Shown here piece by piece: positions 1 to 11,376 of a stretch of DNA of 22,941 nucleotides (positions are counted from its first letter, which is position 1; every line of letters begins with the position of its first letter). This DNA comes from Saccoglossus kowalevskii (Eukaryota > Hemichordata > Enteropneusta > Harrimaniidae). The notes beneath the pieces are model-generated. The model saw only the letters and a list, made by a program, of their open reading frames with translations, was not told the DNA's origin and ran no database searches. The stretch spans positions 64,219 through 87,159 of the forward strand of contig NW_003153258.1 of NCBI RefSeq assembly GCF_000003605.2, written 5' to 3'. A program made the translations under genes and the position numbers.

Positions 1-531
1 CCGTCATATCTACCCCTCTATGCTAGTTTCCGTCATATCTACCCCTCTATGCTAGTTTCCGTCATATCTACCCATCAAAGGCAGTTCCCGTCATATTTAC
101 CCCTCAAAGGCAGTTCCCGTCATATCTACCCCTCTATGCTAGTTTCCGTCATATCTACCCCTCCATGCTAGTTTTCGTCATATCTACCCCTCCATGCTAG
201 TTTCCGTCATATCTACCCCTCCATGCTAGTTTCCGTCATATTTACCCCTCAAAGGCAGTTCCCGTCATATCTACCCCCTTCGTGCTAGTTACCGTCATAT
301 TTACCCCTCCAAGCTAGTTCCCATCATGTCTACCCCTCCATGCTAGTTCCCATCATGTCTACCCCTCCATGCTAGTTCCCATCATGTCTACCCCTCCATG
401 CTAGTTCCCATCATGTCTACCCCTCCATGCTAGTTCCCATCATGTCTACCCCTCCATGCTAGTTCCCATCATATCTAACCCCAAGCTAGTCCCCGTCATA
501 TCTACCCCTCCATGCTGGTTCCCGTCATGTA
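1..531. repeat. 29-bp minisatellite array, about 18 units
   Basis: Tandem units of 29 bp are read directly, with starts at 1, 30, 59, 88, 117 and so on. The core is CCGTCATATCTACCCCT. There are three unit types: one ending in TATGCTAGTTT, one ending in AAAGGCAGTTC, and a CCATCATGTC type that is repeated five times without change (321-465). Unit 10 (262-291) is 30 bp and unit 17 (466-492) is 27 bp. The array decays at about 531 and probably continues upstream of the window. The unit is not a multiple of three and there are no unique spacers, so it is neither coding nor a CRISPR array. Confidence 0.97.
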
Positions 532-3500
532 TCATCAAGCTGTAGGTAGACGCATAAAAAAAACAATATTTTAAAACGTTCGAACGATTTTTCATTTTAC
601 AAAACTACACTAGAAATGTTACAAAAAGTAATCCATAAGTTGGTGATCTGTACTTAGAAATCAAATATGTATTGCTAACGAAAACTGCGCGTAGGCCCAA
701 GAAAACGGATATTGCATATATTGACCGATGCTGTTCGCACCGAGTGAACAAAGCTAATACCAAAAATGCCCAGACCAATCAGGACAGGCGGAAATTACTA
801 AAATCTCCGACATCGTCATGGTGAATAACTTTGTACGGTGACTTCAAATCATAATTCGACACTGTTTTACACCAATAAATTAGATCCTGGAACCTGGCTT
901 ATTGCGTAATGTCAACAAGAAACTTGAAACATGCACAATTTGCATCAGCTGGTAGAGCGAATTTAATTGTTTAGATTTAATTTTGGATGCGATATCAATG
1001 TTTAACGGTTTGAATTTGTTTAAAATATGTGATGCTAAAGTATAAAGTATATTAGCGTGCTTCACATTAATACGAGATAGAAGAAGCCAAAACGCCCCCT
1101 AAACGTGTTTACCGGCACTTTGAATGGGTTTGTCATGACGTTGAATCGTTATTCACAGCCATTTCCTAATATTGAATAAACTGGCACTCATAAAATCATC
1201 TCAGTGTGTGGATATGAAACAGTTTTCTGATTGGAATCAGGTAAATTCCTGATTATTATACCATTATATTGTCTTTCCGACACAATTTAGGCTGATTTTA
1301 AATAGTTGACGCCACAGTCCCTCTATCCAGGGACTGTCCTAGACGCTCACCATGGTACTGACGAATTCAGCTACGGTGGCCATTTTATGTTGTTTTGTTG
1401 TATTCTCTTAAGTTTGCATTTTGTAAGCTGTCGCCTACCACAACAAAATTGATCTTCATACGCTAATTTTCAAACGAACAAACACATGGGAACACTTTTA
1501 ATTGTTTTTAGGAGTGGTGACTGCTGACATACTAGTAATTTGCATATTTAGGGATGTTTGTTTTTCCGTGAGAGAGGAAAGCGAACACTTATCGTATTCT
1601 TTATTATCGCGATGAATGTAGTATATACATATTTATTTTATTATATTTTTAATATACTAATTAGCAATTAACTCAGGTTTAATTTGGAAAAGTATACACA
1701 CAAATTACATTAGACGGATATTATTATTATGTCACGTGCATGGAAATTTCCATAGTTTAATCATATTCCAGTCTCCGTGTAAATACTTGTGTTCTTATCA
1801 GGCTGCTGAAATGCAGGGAAATTCAATAGTGTATTCAAAATGACGGATTTCAACACGTTGATGTGTTAATGAAACATACAAGTGTAAATCTGTACTGGGG
1901 TACTATACGTGTCATACCTTTTAGACAAACTCTAACACCGTCAATCGTTTAGCTTTCGTGGCTACAACTTCCTTCACTGCGATCTTACTAACGAATTTAC
2001 AATAAACTAAAACGAAAATCAGTATGTATGTAGTAAATACGGCGTGTAAGTTATACTACTCAGTGAACAGATTGAATTGTGGAATCCCAGATAAGAAGCA
2101 AATTACAAATAATTTAACTGTTGGTAGAAAAAAATAGAAAATGCACATTTTTTGTGAAAAACTATTCCATATTTCCCATTTTCTACAAAAATCAATATTT
2201 TCATATAATTTATATATAGACCTGAAATTCTTGTAAATACTGAAATGAAACAGTGTATACTAGTCATAACTTACGGTGGCCGTATATCAGCGGAGTAGGA
2301 ACACTGAACGCGTTACGGCGTACAATACGCCCCACACATCATCCCCGCTTCTACTGGAAACCTCGCTGCTACGGATTGCATACTTGTACCACAATTATTT
2401 AATGCAATTACGATTTCATTAAATATCGACATTTACCTTCCCGAAAAGGCAGCGGAAACAAAATACGTACGAAACTGGGATACGTGCGAGCTTGCAAAAG
2501 TCATGGGAGCCGTCGCCGGTTTTGCAACGCCCATTCATTCACTGTTCATTCATTACTAATTTGCGCCAATCACCTAATTAATACTTCCCGAAAAAAAGCA
2601 GGGTTTCGTTACGCTGATAAGAACATTGTTTTGAGCTATGTGATATTTTACATGGAAATATGGCCACATATGGTTCATTATATTGGGTCGTTTGATGACA
2701 AAGTGATTACAGAATTTCTCATTACAACTCTATAATCTGCCGTATTAGCGAAAAAACGCACATCAGCACTGTTGATCACTTTGTGCAAATAGGTCAGGTT
2801 TTAGTGATGTCTACTAACTGTTTAGATGTTGTACGCAATTGTACCAATATCTGCTGGGTAACTGTAATTTCATGGAAAAGCACCTTTTCTTGGCACATAT
2901 ATATATTTGGTGCAAAACAGCGCTACTTGGCTCTAGTACTGCCGTGTAGGTGTAAATAATTGGATAGTAGCACTGTGTACAAAACACGTTTATGATTTAG
3001 TGTAAAGTTTGACAACAGTAGTGCTCTTTCAGGCGGTCTGTATGATACTTTTTTAGGAGGTCTTATACTGAACGATATACCCTTATACTATGTGTTAAGA
3101 AATATCGTTGTTATTTTCCTGATGTAGTTTTGCGGGAAAAACTGTGAATGGCAGCCGGCACTCTAATCAGCCAGCGACTCAAACCGGCGCTCGAAACGAA
3201 CTCGCAGTAATTCGAGACCAAACATAAGTAAATGTAACCGTTAAATAACAAATTCAATTCAGCCTAATTATGCCACTTTTCATTTTAGGTAAATAATTAT
3301 GTACTTGTACTTGCTACAACAGCCATCGAAAATAAGCGCACGATTCGTTAACAGTCCCGATCTGGTTTTATCATAGATTGTAATACTGTATCTATGGTAA
3401 CAGATATCACAGCCACGGTCAACTGATGTGTACATATTTGGCAGCGATTCTAGACAAGAAAAAATTACGATTTGTGAAAATTTTCTAATATACCGATAAA

Positions 3501-3640
3501 TTCATATGGGCTGGCGTCCCACCGAATACACATGTATCCTCTATTATTAGTAAAAGTTGCCCCGTCAAGAAACTATGACCCTATAGTAAGAAACGAAAAT
3601 AGCACACATATATAATTGATTATAACAGTAAACCAAACCA
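532..3640. other. Non-coding stretch, no gene seen
   Basis: AT-rich sequence with only short ORFs that lack recognisable domains or splice context. A small 8-bp-arm hairpin (ACAGTCCC/GGGACTGT) lies at 1314-1337. A CpG-richer patch at about 2270-2350 contains no identifiable exon. Confidence 0.6.
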
Positions 3641-3662
3641 TAAAGTTTAACACTTACAAAAC

Positions 3663-3947
3663 TTATGCATCCAAGTCTCCAAATTGTGACAGGTATTGGA
3701 AGGTGGCGGCGCTGCGGCCGATAGAAGGGACAGTGTTCTTGGTATGGTGAGTCGATTCGTATCTAAATCTAGTAACTGCATCATACAGCTTCTCGTCCAA
3801 AATACAAGCTCTGCGATGAAGGTTGTCACTAAAAGCGCGCCTACCACTGAGCTGAGGTAAGACTCGACAGGTCTGTTTATTTCCCCCACTCTCATCGTAA
3901 ATTTTATTCTTGTACAAAGAAATGAATATTTGGCACACTTCAGTCAC
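3663..3947 (-). CDS. Unrecognised ORF, possibly an exon or chance
   Basis: A 94-codon minus-strand frame whose GC content is visibly higher than the AT-rich flanks. The predicted peptide is hydrophilic and has no motif I recognise. It has no signal peptide, no membrane segment and no low-complexity run. Another minus-strand frame overlaps it (3647-3895), which weakens the case for coding. No convincing splice sites or neighbouring exons were found. It could be an exon of a gene outside the window, part of an old transposon, or a chance ORF in a GC-rich patch. Confidence 0.15.
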   Translation of the reverse strand: MTEVCQIFISLYKNKIYDESGGNKQTCRVLPQLSGRRAFSDNLHRRACILDEKLYDAVTRFRYESTHHTKNTVPSIGRSAATFQYLSQFGDLDA

Positions 3948-3949
3948 TA

Positions 3950-5550
3950 AGCACTCTCCGTGAGTCCCTGAGTGTTGGAAAATGAATAAAATAAAAACAG
4001 TAGTAATATATGGAGGCTAATGTACAGAACATGTAACGTGTAAAAAATAGAAGAAAAACATTTTTTTTAAATGGAGTATATTGAAAAATATAATACATGT
4101 AAACACAACATTGGAAGTCAGCCATGTGGCAAAATATTGAAGGTTTTTTTTTCTCGTTTGAAAAACACATTGAGTTCGTGGTGCAAACAGCAAATAAATT
4201 AAAAGATTCAGAAAGACTGAATTAAAATGATACACATCACACGTTTTCTTTTTGTTATGATTGACATATCTAATCTGTTGACTGTTATCAATAGATCTGA
4301 AAGCCTATGTGCATGCGGTTTGTATTTGACGATTATGAACAAACCTCGTTTGACATCAATGAATGACACTTTAATGAAAGGCTGCCCTCTCGGGTAATTG
4401 TAACAATTACAAAATACCCTCGTTTTTATCAGTGCGTGGCCAGTCAAAGTGAAAGGTGGAGAAAGTATTAAAACAGCAATGTTTTAATAAAATGAAAAGA
4501 TTTGTTTGTGTGAAAATAGTTATGTAACTTTTCACTGGCAATTATATTTTTCAGAATATTGTTGTTTTTTTCTGTAATAAAAACGCTAAACCACACATGT
4601 AAATGTCATGTGTGGGCATGAATCGAGAATATTACACAGATAATCATGTGACGAACACTTGAATACAGAACACCTTGAAGCAAAAATTGAGAGATAATAT
4701 TAAAACAAATATTACAATTACCATTTTCAAGTACGATTACTAAACGGATGCGTTAAAAGCAAACACTATATCCTACTTACTATCGGTACAGCTTGAGGGC
4801 AGCGGTATCCCAAGGCTAAGCGAGCCGTCGATGTAAACAACATTACGTTTTTTATCAATGATATTGTACTAATTAGTTTAAAGTTAACCGTGAATGGCAC
4901 GAAAGATGGTACGGCGTATTTCCATGCTTTGTTTCATATTTGCCGCCATGTGAAGGTCGGGTCGCGACGCAGTGAGTTTACATGAAGAAAACAACCACAA
5001 TCACCAACGACTGGTGTGGCTATTAGGGCGTACGATGTAGTGGTCGGCATTATAGAGATTAGAACGTGCCTATAGGTTGGGTACTGGACAGGGACATCAC
5101 GGTGACTAACAACTGAATCATGTAGACGTTTCATAATATTGCTGAATATCAGTAGAAAAATATGGTTACTAATCTTAGCTAAATGGTTTCTCTGACAATG
5201 TTTTTTATCAATATAATGTAGTTACTTGACCGTACTCAGGCTTGACTCGACGCAGTCTGGTCGGAATCTCAATTTGCCACTACTTCGGATTTAAATGTAT
5301 ACATACAAACGCCTTTGCATTTTGCAATGATGTTACTATTATTTGGTGTCATCTACAATTACATTTACAAAGTCAAACAATAACAACAATTGTTCACATA
5401 AACCGAAATCAATGTTTGAAGAAGGTAATATGTATATGTAATAATTATGTTATGTTAGACAGTTGTTTCGTATTTATTCTATACGGGATCCAGTGACCTT
5501 TACACGTTCAGCTGTTGTTATTATATTCGTTTGATCAGTAAAAACACTTA
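3950..5550. other. Non-coding stretch, no gene seen
   Basis: AT-rich sequence with no supported gene. The only local structure noted is a 9-bp inverted repeat, CCACACATG and CATGTGTGG, at 4591-4599 and 4607-4615. Confidence 0.5.
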
Positions 5551-5830
5551 GTTGTGAAAACAAGAAACTGAAATATGAAAACATGTCTTCGTGATGTCAA
5601 CATCAGATCACGTGATCGTGCGGCATATCTCGGCATCGGGATCTCTTTGATGCGCCGAGGTATCCATGTCAACACAGGTATCTTCATCAGGCGGTGGGAT
5701 GAATCGCGGCCAAAAAACGTGAGATAAATGGCAGTATCACGCATGTGCAATAAAACACATCAATAACGATGCCTCTTGTTGACAGCAGCCTGCCGTCTTC
5801 CATTGGTTCGTTTGCAGAATCGATAACGGG

Positions 5831-5946
5831 ATGTGGAGAGCTGAGCCGAGCGTTATCGCGACTGACCCAGTTAGCGTCTGACCTGAACGTGGTACGCACG
5901 TAGACCCCGGACTGGGTCAAGGCTGCACCAAAGATAAACCTGCCGT
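5831..5946 (-). repeat. Dispersed repeat copy 1 (inverted partner at 12871)
   Basis: The reverse complement of this GC-rich block matches 12871-12992 over about 115 bp. Shared blocks include ACGGCAGGTT, GACCCAGTCCG and AGACGCTAACTGG. Identity is roughly four in five by eye. The flanking stretch 5580-5830 is also GC- and CpG-rich and may belong to the same longer element. It includes a 12-bp palindrome, GATCACGTGATC, at 5606-5617. A minus-strand ORF crosses the block, but the partner copy does not keep the frame, so coding is doubtful. The element class is not recognised. Confidence 0.75.
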
Positions 5947-5967
5947 ATGTCTGGCTTCATGTCTAGG

Positions 5968-5988
5968 GGGTTAACCATTTGAAATCAT
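5968..5988 (+). repeat. Short dispersed repeat, copy 1
   Basis: GGGTTAACCATTTGAAATC followed by a G-rich stretch recurs at 18815-18835 with few changes. It is probably the end of a dispersed element whose remainder is not recognisable here. Confidence 0.45.
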
Positions 5989-5989
5989 A

Positions 5990-7205
5990 GGGGGTGACTG
6001 GAATATTTAAAAAAATAATTACAAACTATGCACTGAGAGAAAAGAAATGCATGTAAAATGTTGCAGGAAAAAATGTTGGCACATTCAAGTAATGTACAGA
6101 CAAGAAATCACGAAAAAAATGCAATAATCACACTTATCCAGCCGACGCCCCCCCCCCTCCCGTGTTTTCAAATGTTTTACTTCTTAGTTACATTTCAAAT
6201 GTTGCATCATAAAACAAAGTGCCACGAAAATGTCATAAGTCAGTCGTTTCGGGTATATATCATTACATGACATAGACTGTCACAAAACGCCCTACTTTAC
6301 GTCAATGACCGATTGTAAATGCCTAAAATAAATATGTGAATTATTATTATATCTATACTCTGTAGATATAACTGGTGGCGCCCTTTTCAGTGGATGCGAT
6401 TATTCAGACAAAGAGGGCGCTCTTCAAGCAGTTGGGGACTTCATGTAAGTGTTGTCATGAACTTCAGTAATAACGAGCAAGAAGAACAATCATGTACGTA
6501 TACACGACGCAATTTTACTCACGTAATTCTTTCCTGTCAATTTGTGTGTGTTTGTTCGTCAATTTTATAAAACGAAGTGAATTATTGTTGGGTAATTACT
6601 TGTTTTAAATTTAAAATTAGAATAATAAGTAAGTTTTCCCACATTATTTGACCACACCCATAAAATCAACATGTACTAGTAGTTTGTTTTATATTTTTCT
6701 AATTACACGATTAAACGGAGAAATTTGTTTTTGGAATTCATTTTAATTTTGTGGCAATGGCTGTAATGTTATTGTGTTTCTGTTATTATTGGTATTAAAC
6801 TAATAAATAGTTGTCTGAGATTGAATGCAACATCCATAACGTATATCAGTATAAAATCAAATCTTACTATTTTTACTTTTCTCTACGTGTATGTGGGACG
6901 CTCTGATCAGTGGATCAGTACGCCCAAGTGCCGAGTCTCTATAATGTGGAGCATAGTACACTGCTAACAAAGTACTGGTACGCCCGACACTGGAGTGACA
7001 CAACCGTACTTTATTTGTAAATTACGCCGACATTTAATTCTGTTCTCACTCAGGCTCTGCATAAAGTCCCTGTGCATTATTCATACGCGATGTCGTTTCC
7101 ATGCCCCGAAACTAATGACACAATAACACAGTCTTTCCCGAACTCAAACAAAACAAATGAATACATACTATAAATTACTTGTGGGTTGTTTATGTACATA
7201 TAAAA
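5990..7205. other. Non-coding stretch, no gene seen
   Basis: AT-rich sequence with a run of ten C at 6148-6157. The short ORFs have no domain support. Confidence 0.5.
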
Positions 7206-7209
7206 CAAA

Positions 7210-7268
7210 GTATATTCGCTGGATTTTATTTCCGCGGAAATAGCAAAAATAAAGTATTTTATAGTAAG
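7210..7268 (+). repeat. Short hairpin-type dispersed repeat, copy 1
   Basis: Begins with GTATATTCGCTGGATTTTAT, which is identical to the start of the copy at 14562. In this copy the hairpin is collapsed into a 16-bp perfect palindrome, TATTTCCGCGGAAATA (7227-7242). The sequence then runs through AAATAGC to TTTTATAGTA, matching the far end of the other copy. Confidence 0.7.
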
Positions 7269-7927
7269 GCTTTTATGTCTTTCCGGTATTATAGTTTAGA
7301 CTGGTCAGTGCCCCACTGCCTTCTTTGGTGTACGCAAAATCTCATATATGCGGGACAGATTTTTCGAAAGTCGTATTTGTTTGCCAGTATTGCTTGTTGG
7401 CATGACTACATATTTCATATATATACGAGTATCGGCTTCGGAGAAATGGTACATATATCACTAAACCATGCGCCATAAAGGCAACCAGCATTATAATACC
7501 ATAAACAAACAAACAAGTCATTCACTACTGAACCTTCGGTCAGTGCACAACACAACCCCTCTCCGACCAACAACAAAAACCCACTCAGCTGACTTTCCAC
7601 CAAAGAACACAAACTTTTATACACGTACATGCAAGCTAATATGTTCATGGATATGTAGCAGGTGAAAATATCACATAAAACAGTGAGTTACTCCAAAAAC
7701 TGAGCAAAATGTGAAATTCTGTTTTGGCTTCTCCTCGGCCATGGCGTTAAGCTCAAACATAAGTCCTCATTTCAATATAAAATGCTTTGAAACAAAACTG
7801 AATGAATGTGCTTTGAATTATGTGTGTTATAAATTGTAAAATTCTGCACTGAATGGTCCATGGAAGGCGATTTTAAAGTGACTTAGCCATTCATTTTGGT
7901 GGCGTTTGAGCACAGTTCACTAGAGAT

Positions 7928-8055
7928 CAGGGGCGGGTCTAGGATTCTGGAAAAGGAGGGCGATAAGTTGGTCATAGGCCGGTGGCGCGAAGCCCTTGTT
8001 GGTTGTTAAAAATAGGGGGCGCTGCACCCTCGGCTCCCCTCTAAATCCGCCCCTG
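7928..8055. mobile_element. 128-bp MITE with terminal inverted repeats and 5-bp TSD
   Basis: The left end CAGGGGCGGGTCTAG and right end CTAAATCCGCCCCTG are inverted copies matching 13 of 15. GAGAT immediately precedes (7923-7927) and immediately follows (8056-8060) the element, which looks like a target-site duplication. No ORF lies inside, so this is a non-autonomous element. The CAGGGGCGG terminus resembles hAT-type ends, but hAT normally makes 8-bp duplications and only 5 bp match here, so the superfamily is left open. Confidence 0.8.
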
Positions 8056-8169
8056 GAGATTACCCATAATGCTCTGCTTCATTTTATATTTTGCTATTTC
8101 TTTATTATTAACGTTATTTGCGGGGTTGTGTGTAGCATGGAGCTCCATGTGTGTAGCTCGCTGACTTGG

Positions 8170-9405
8170 CAGTACATAGAATAGAATATAATAGAATCAT
8201 CGTACCCCATATTTGAGGTTTTGATGAAAAGTTCAATAAAGTAATACATTCTGGAAACATATAAAAAATAACTAACACTAAACAAAAAAATCAAACAAGA
8301 CGCTCAAATTTCTAAACATAGAAAAAAGTATTTCACTTTTAATTGAATTTTCTGGTATATTAAAACAGTTATAGATGTGTTTCTCCAATCATTTATAAAG
8401 TTTTCTTCTTTATTATTTAAAATATCAATTAATAACTGCTCATTGTTTTCTGGCCATGAATAATGTTGTGTATTTTGAACAAACTTTCACTTTCTTTAGA
8501 ATAAAACTGACATGATAGTAAAAAGTGTTGCTCATTTTCAATTTCTTTAATTTCACAAACTGAACATTTTTTATCAGAGATTGGTACATTATTGTACCTT
8601 CCCATTTTAATATGTAAGCGATGGGCACTTATTCTCAGTTTGGTCATTGCAGAGCGATATAGTGGGTTTTTATTATTTGCAAGTATTTTTCTAGTGAAAA
8701 ATTTGTTTTTAATTTTCTGTGCCTTTATCGTCGCTGTGCATACATTCCTTACATCTTTTTCGACATTGTATTTCAAGTTTTACACAAACGTCTTTTATTA
8801 AGGCTTCACTGTGTTTAGCTCATTGTTTTTCCAGATTCATTAATTCATCTAATATTTGAATCACACTATATACCAAATGCTGTGTACTTAAATTGTCCAT
8901 TTTCAAACCAAGCTTATATACGCTTCGCCGCGGCTCATTGGCGTATTTTCTGGCATATTCAAGTTCCCTATCCTCATCAAATATTTTATCATTTGCCTAG
9001 CGCTTTCTATGACAAGGGGGTATCTCCCTAGCTCAAGTAAACAAGCTAGATCGGGAGCCCTGCTATTTGTTTCAGCAAAACCTTGCAAAATTTGGTGTGT
9101 TGTTATTTCATTGGAGCTGCAAAGTTGCACAGATCTTTTGTGTGTTTAACTGTGTCACCTGACCAAATTTCGGCACAGCACAGAAGGACTGGTTTAATCA
9201 CTGCATCAAATATCTTTAGATGAATTCGCAATGGGATACATGATTCCGAAAAAAGTATTTGGTTCATTTTGAAGCAGGATTTGAATGACTTGTCTGTTAA
9301 TGGTGCTATAATGGACTCGAGTTTTTCGCGAGTTGTGCGGTTAAAAACGAAAGCAAATATATTTGTGTCATAGATGGCGCTGTTGCTAAGGCTCAAATCA
9401 GTCAA
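8170..9405 (-). mobile_element. LINE copy A: decayed 3' half of a non-LTR retrotransposon
   Basis: Minus-strand pieces, broken by frameshifts, read in LINE order. At 9405-9103 is the end of the reverse transcriptase (IFDAVIKPVLL, then a degenerate AEIW). At about 9060-8903 is LACLLELGRYPLVIE. At 8776-8429 is the C-terminal region with MTKLRISAHRL, GRY, and a CSVC...HFLLSC zinc-knuckle-like ending. No YADD motif is present, so the copy is 5'-truncated within the RT region. The 3' end is placed near 8170-8190, where the reverse strand shows a short TCTAT-type tail. The family resembles Jockey/CR1-like LINEs, but the clade is not assigned. It is non-functional. Confidence 0.85.
8429..8776 (-). 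pseudogene. LINE C-terminal fragment with zinc-knuckle-like motif
   Basis: A 115-codon open frame within LINE copy A. It contains LRISAHRLHIKMGRY, then CSVC, an acidic spacer, and HFLLSC. This Cys2-His-Cys arrangement is common at the end of LINE ORF2 proteins. The upstream RT part lies in other frames at higher coordinates, so this is a remnant rather than a gene. Confidence 0.8.
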
Positions 9406-9863
9406 GTGCGAGTCAGATATTTACAACATGTATATTGTTACATTGTTATATATTGAACTATTGACAAAATTTGCAGAATAATAAAAGAGCAAAATATTGT
9501 AATTTGTCTGATATTTTCCAAAAAGATGTGTTGAGACTGGCTAGTTCCCAATATGAAATTACTGAATTTACTTAAGAACAAGCAGGTTTCAGGGCAGGGT
9601 ATAGTACTGGTACCATAGATAATGTATTTATTATTCACACACTGGTACAAAAATATCTTACAACCAAACGGGGACGTTTTTATTGTGCTTTTATCGACTT
9701 CAAAAAAGCATTCGACAGGGTCAATAGGTGATTTTCTATACATTTGCAAGATCTTGCGAGATGCATGAAAGACGCGCGTCGGACCACAGTCACTTGGGGG
9801 CGTTGTGTCATCACAGGAAGCGTCAATGACTTGGGGGCTGAAAATCAATAAATACTAATTTTA

Positions 9864-9932
9864 AAAAAAAATCATCCGCTATACGTATATAAATAAACAT
9901 TATTTGTATACGTATAGTGGATGATTTTTTTT
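9864..9932. repeat. Near-perfect 33-bp inverted repeat with 3-nt loop
   Basis: The left arm (9864-9896) and right arm (9900-9932) are reverse complements with two mismatches. Each includes CTATACGTAT and an outer A8 or T8 run. The structure sits inside LINE copy B between the FIDFKKAF and FNIFINDF motifs. The T8 run abuts the point where RT homology resumes. Confidence 0.9.
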
Positions 9933-10311
9933 CAATATCTTCATTAATGATTTTTCTACTGTATTTGGTGAACAAAAAGATAATTCTGTTTTAATTAATG
10001 ATACACCACTGAATGACATTTTCTATGCTGATGATCAGAAAGTGCTGAAGCCTACAAAACTATTTAAATAAATTTTCAAGTTATTGCTCACAATAAATAT
10101 AAGGAAATATAAAGAAAACCAAAATTATGCTATTCAATAAAAGTAACCATTTATTTAGTTAAAAATAACTTTATATTGAATAATGAGACTATCACAACAG
10201 TAAAATAGTTCTGTTACCTTGGTGTAATCTTCACACCTAACGGAAAATTTAAACTAAATCAACAAATGCTAAAAAAAAGTATGGAAAGCACTGTTCATTA
10301 TCAGACATACA

Positions 10312-10737
10312 GTGTTGCATCACAAGATGGTGACCCCTAAGTTATGGCTGAAGTTATTTGATCAATTAATTTCACCAATTCTGTTGTATGGAGCTGAAGT
10401 TTGGGCATGTGAAATTTCAAACCATGTTAATAGTCTTGAACAAATATGCAGTCAGTTTTACTGGTTCATACTCGGAGTAAATAAAGTAACCCCAACTATA
10501 GGTATTAGGGGGGAATTAGGCAGAATACCAATAAGAATTAAAAGTTGTATTTTACAAATGAAATATTGGTATAGACTTCACATGTTGCCAAATAACCACT
10601 TCCTTAAGTCAGCATTAATTGAATCAATGAAAGTAAATACTTCTTGGATACAAAATGTTGAAAACATTTTAGAGCAGTGTGAACTGGAAGATTTAAAGTC
10701 TGACAACCCTAAAATAAATAACATAAAACAATTATAA
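10312..10737 (+). pseudogene. LINE reverse-transcriptase C-terminal fragment
   Basis: A 141-codon open frame, the longest in the window, within LINE copy B. It contains PKLWLKLFDQLISPILLYG followed by AEVWACE, then FILGVNKVTPTIGIRGELGR. These are hallmark motifs of the region just after the RT palm and thumb in many invertebrate and fish LINEs. The catalytic YADD lies upstream at 10021 in a frame broken by stops, so no active enzyme can be made. Confidence 0.88.
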
Positions 10738-11376
10738 GATTCAATAAATCAAAATTATGCATTAAGTATTCTTTATTCTGGAAAGATCAACTAAATAAAT
10801 CAAGTGGTAAAAATGGGGAGGGAAATTCAAAAAAATGTTATCAAGATTTCAACTAAGTGATCACACTCTAGAAATAGACTTAGGTTGCCGAAAAAATCCA
10901 ACTTGAGGATAGAAAGTGTAAATCCATGAGAACCAATGTCTTTTCTATGCAATGTCAGTTTTAGTATTTTATACTACCGGTATATTTTTTCTATTTTGTC
11001 CTTTTATTTAGTTAGTTTTATTATTTTAGTCTTTTGTTATTTTTACCATACTAAACCCTCCTATGGTTTTGGTTGTGTAATAAAGTTATTATTAACAAGG
11101 AACATCTGTAAACAGATGAATGAATATGTACTCTCTGTGGTTACAACTCATCATAAAGTGATTTCCCATAATCTAGTTTTGTACTGACAACTAAAAACTT
11201 CCACTGACCCATGTTCAGAATCTCAGAGTACACAAGTGCAACAAAACTATTTGTCATACATGTATACTTGCTCAAGAAAATGCATTCATAAATCTGAGTG
11301 AACCTTGATGTACATGACTTCTTTGTTAATTAAGGTCTTAGTATATTACCAGGACTTGGGTCAAATCTAAGTTCAA

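Larger units (their letters stand above)
9540..11093 (+). mobile_element. LINE copy B: decayed reverse-transcriptase ORF with 3' tail
   Basis: LINE motifs run in order on the plus strand. EQAGFRAGYS starts at 9576 and FIDFKKAF at 9690. After an interruption come FNIFINDF from 9931, FYADD (RT catalytic motif) at 10021, a YLGV block near 10220, then LFDQLISPILLYGAEVW and GELGRIPI inside the open stretch 10312-10737. Several stops and frameshifts separate these. An AATAAA at 11079-11084 and a TTATTATTAA tail mark the 3' end. The C-terminal zinc-knuckle motif was not found. The copy lies head-to-head with copy A. The two proteins differ clearly at equivalent positions, so these are separate insertions, not one inverted element. 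Confidence 0.88.

Noticed and set aside
1-531. CRISPR-like array
   Set aside because: The 29-bp units are contiguous with no unique spacers, and the setting is eukaryotic.
3647-3895. Second minus-strand ORF overlapping 3663-3947
   Set aside because: Same DNA in another frame, with no domain or composition support.
5606-5617. GATCACGTGATC palindrome (E-box core)
   Set aside because: A single 12-bp palindrome with no nearby gene. Too little to claim regulation.
5687-5920. Minus-strand ORF in the GC-rich block
   Set aside because: The repeat partner at 12871 breaks the frame, so it is more likely a repeat than a gene.
8136-8149. CATGGAGCTCCATG palindrome
   Set aside because: Short, with no recurrent context. 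Likely chance.
9438-9848. 136-codon minus-strand ORF
   Set aside because: It is the antisense of LINE B reverse-transcriptase motifs (FIDFKKAF region on the plus strand).
8170-11093. LINE A and B as one twin-primed insertion
   Set aside because: Both carry their own RT C-terminal regions, with different sequences at the same motifs.
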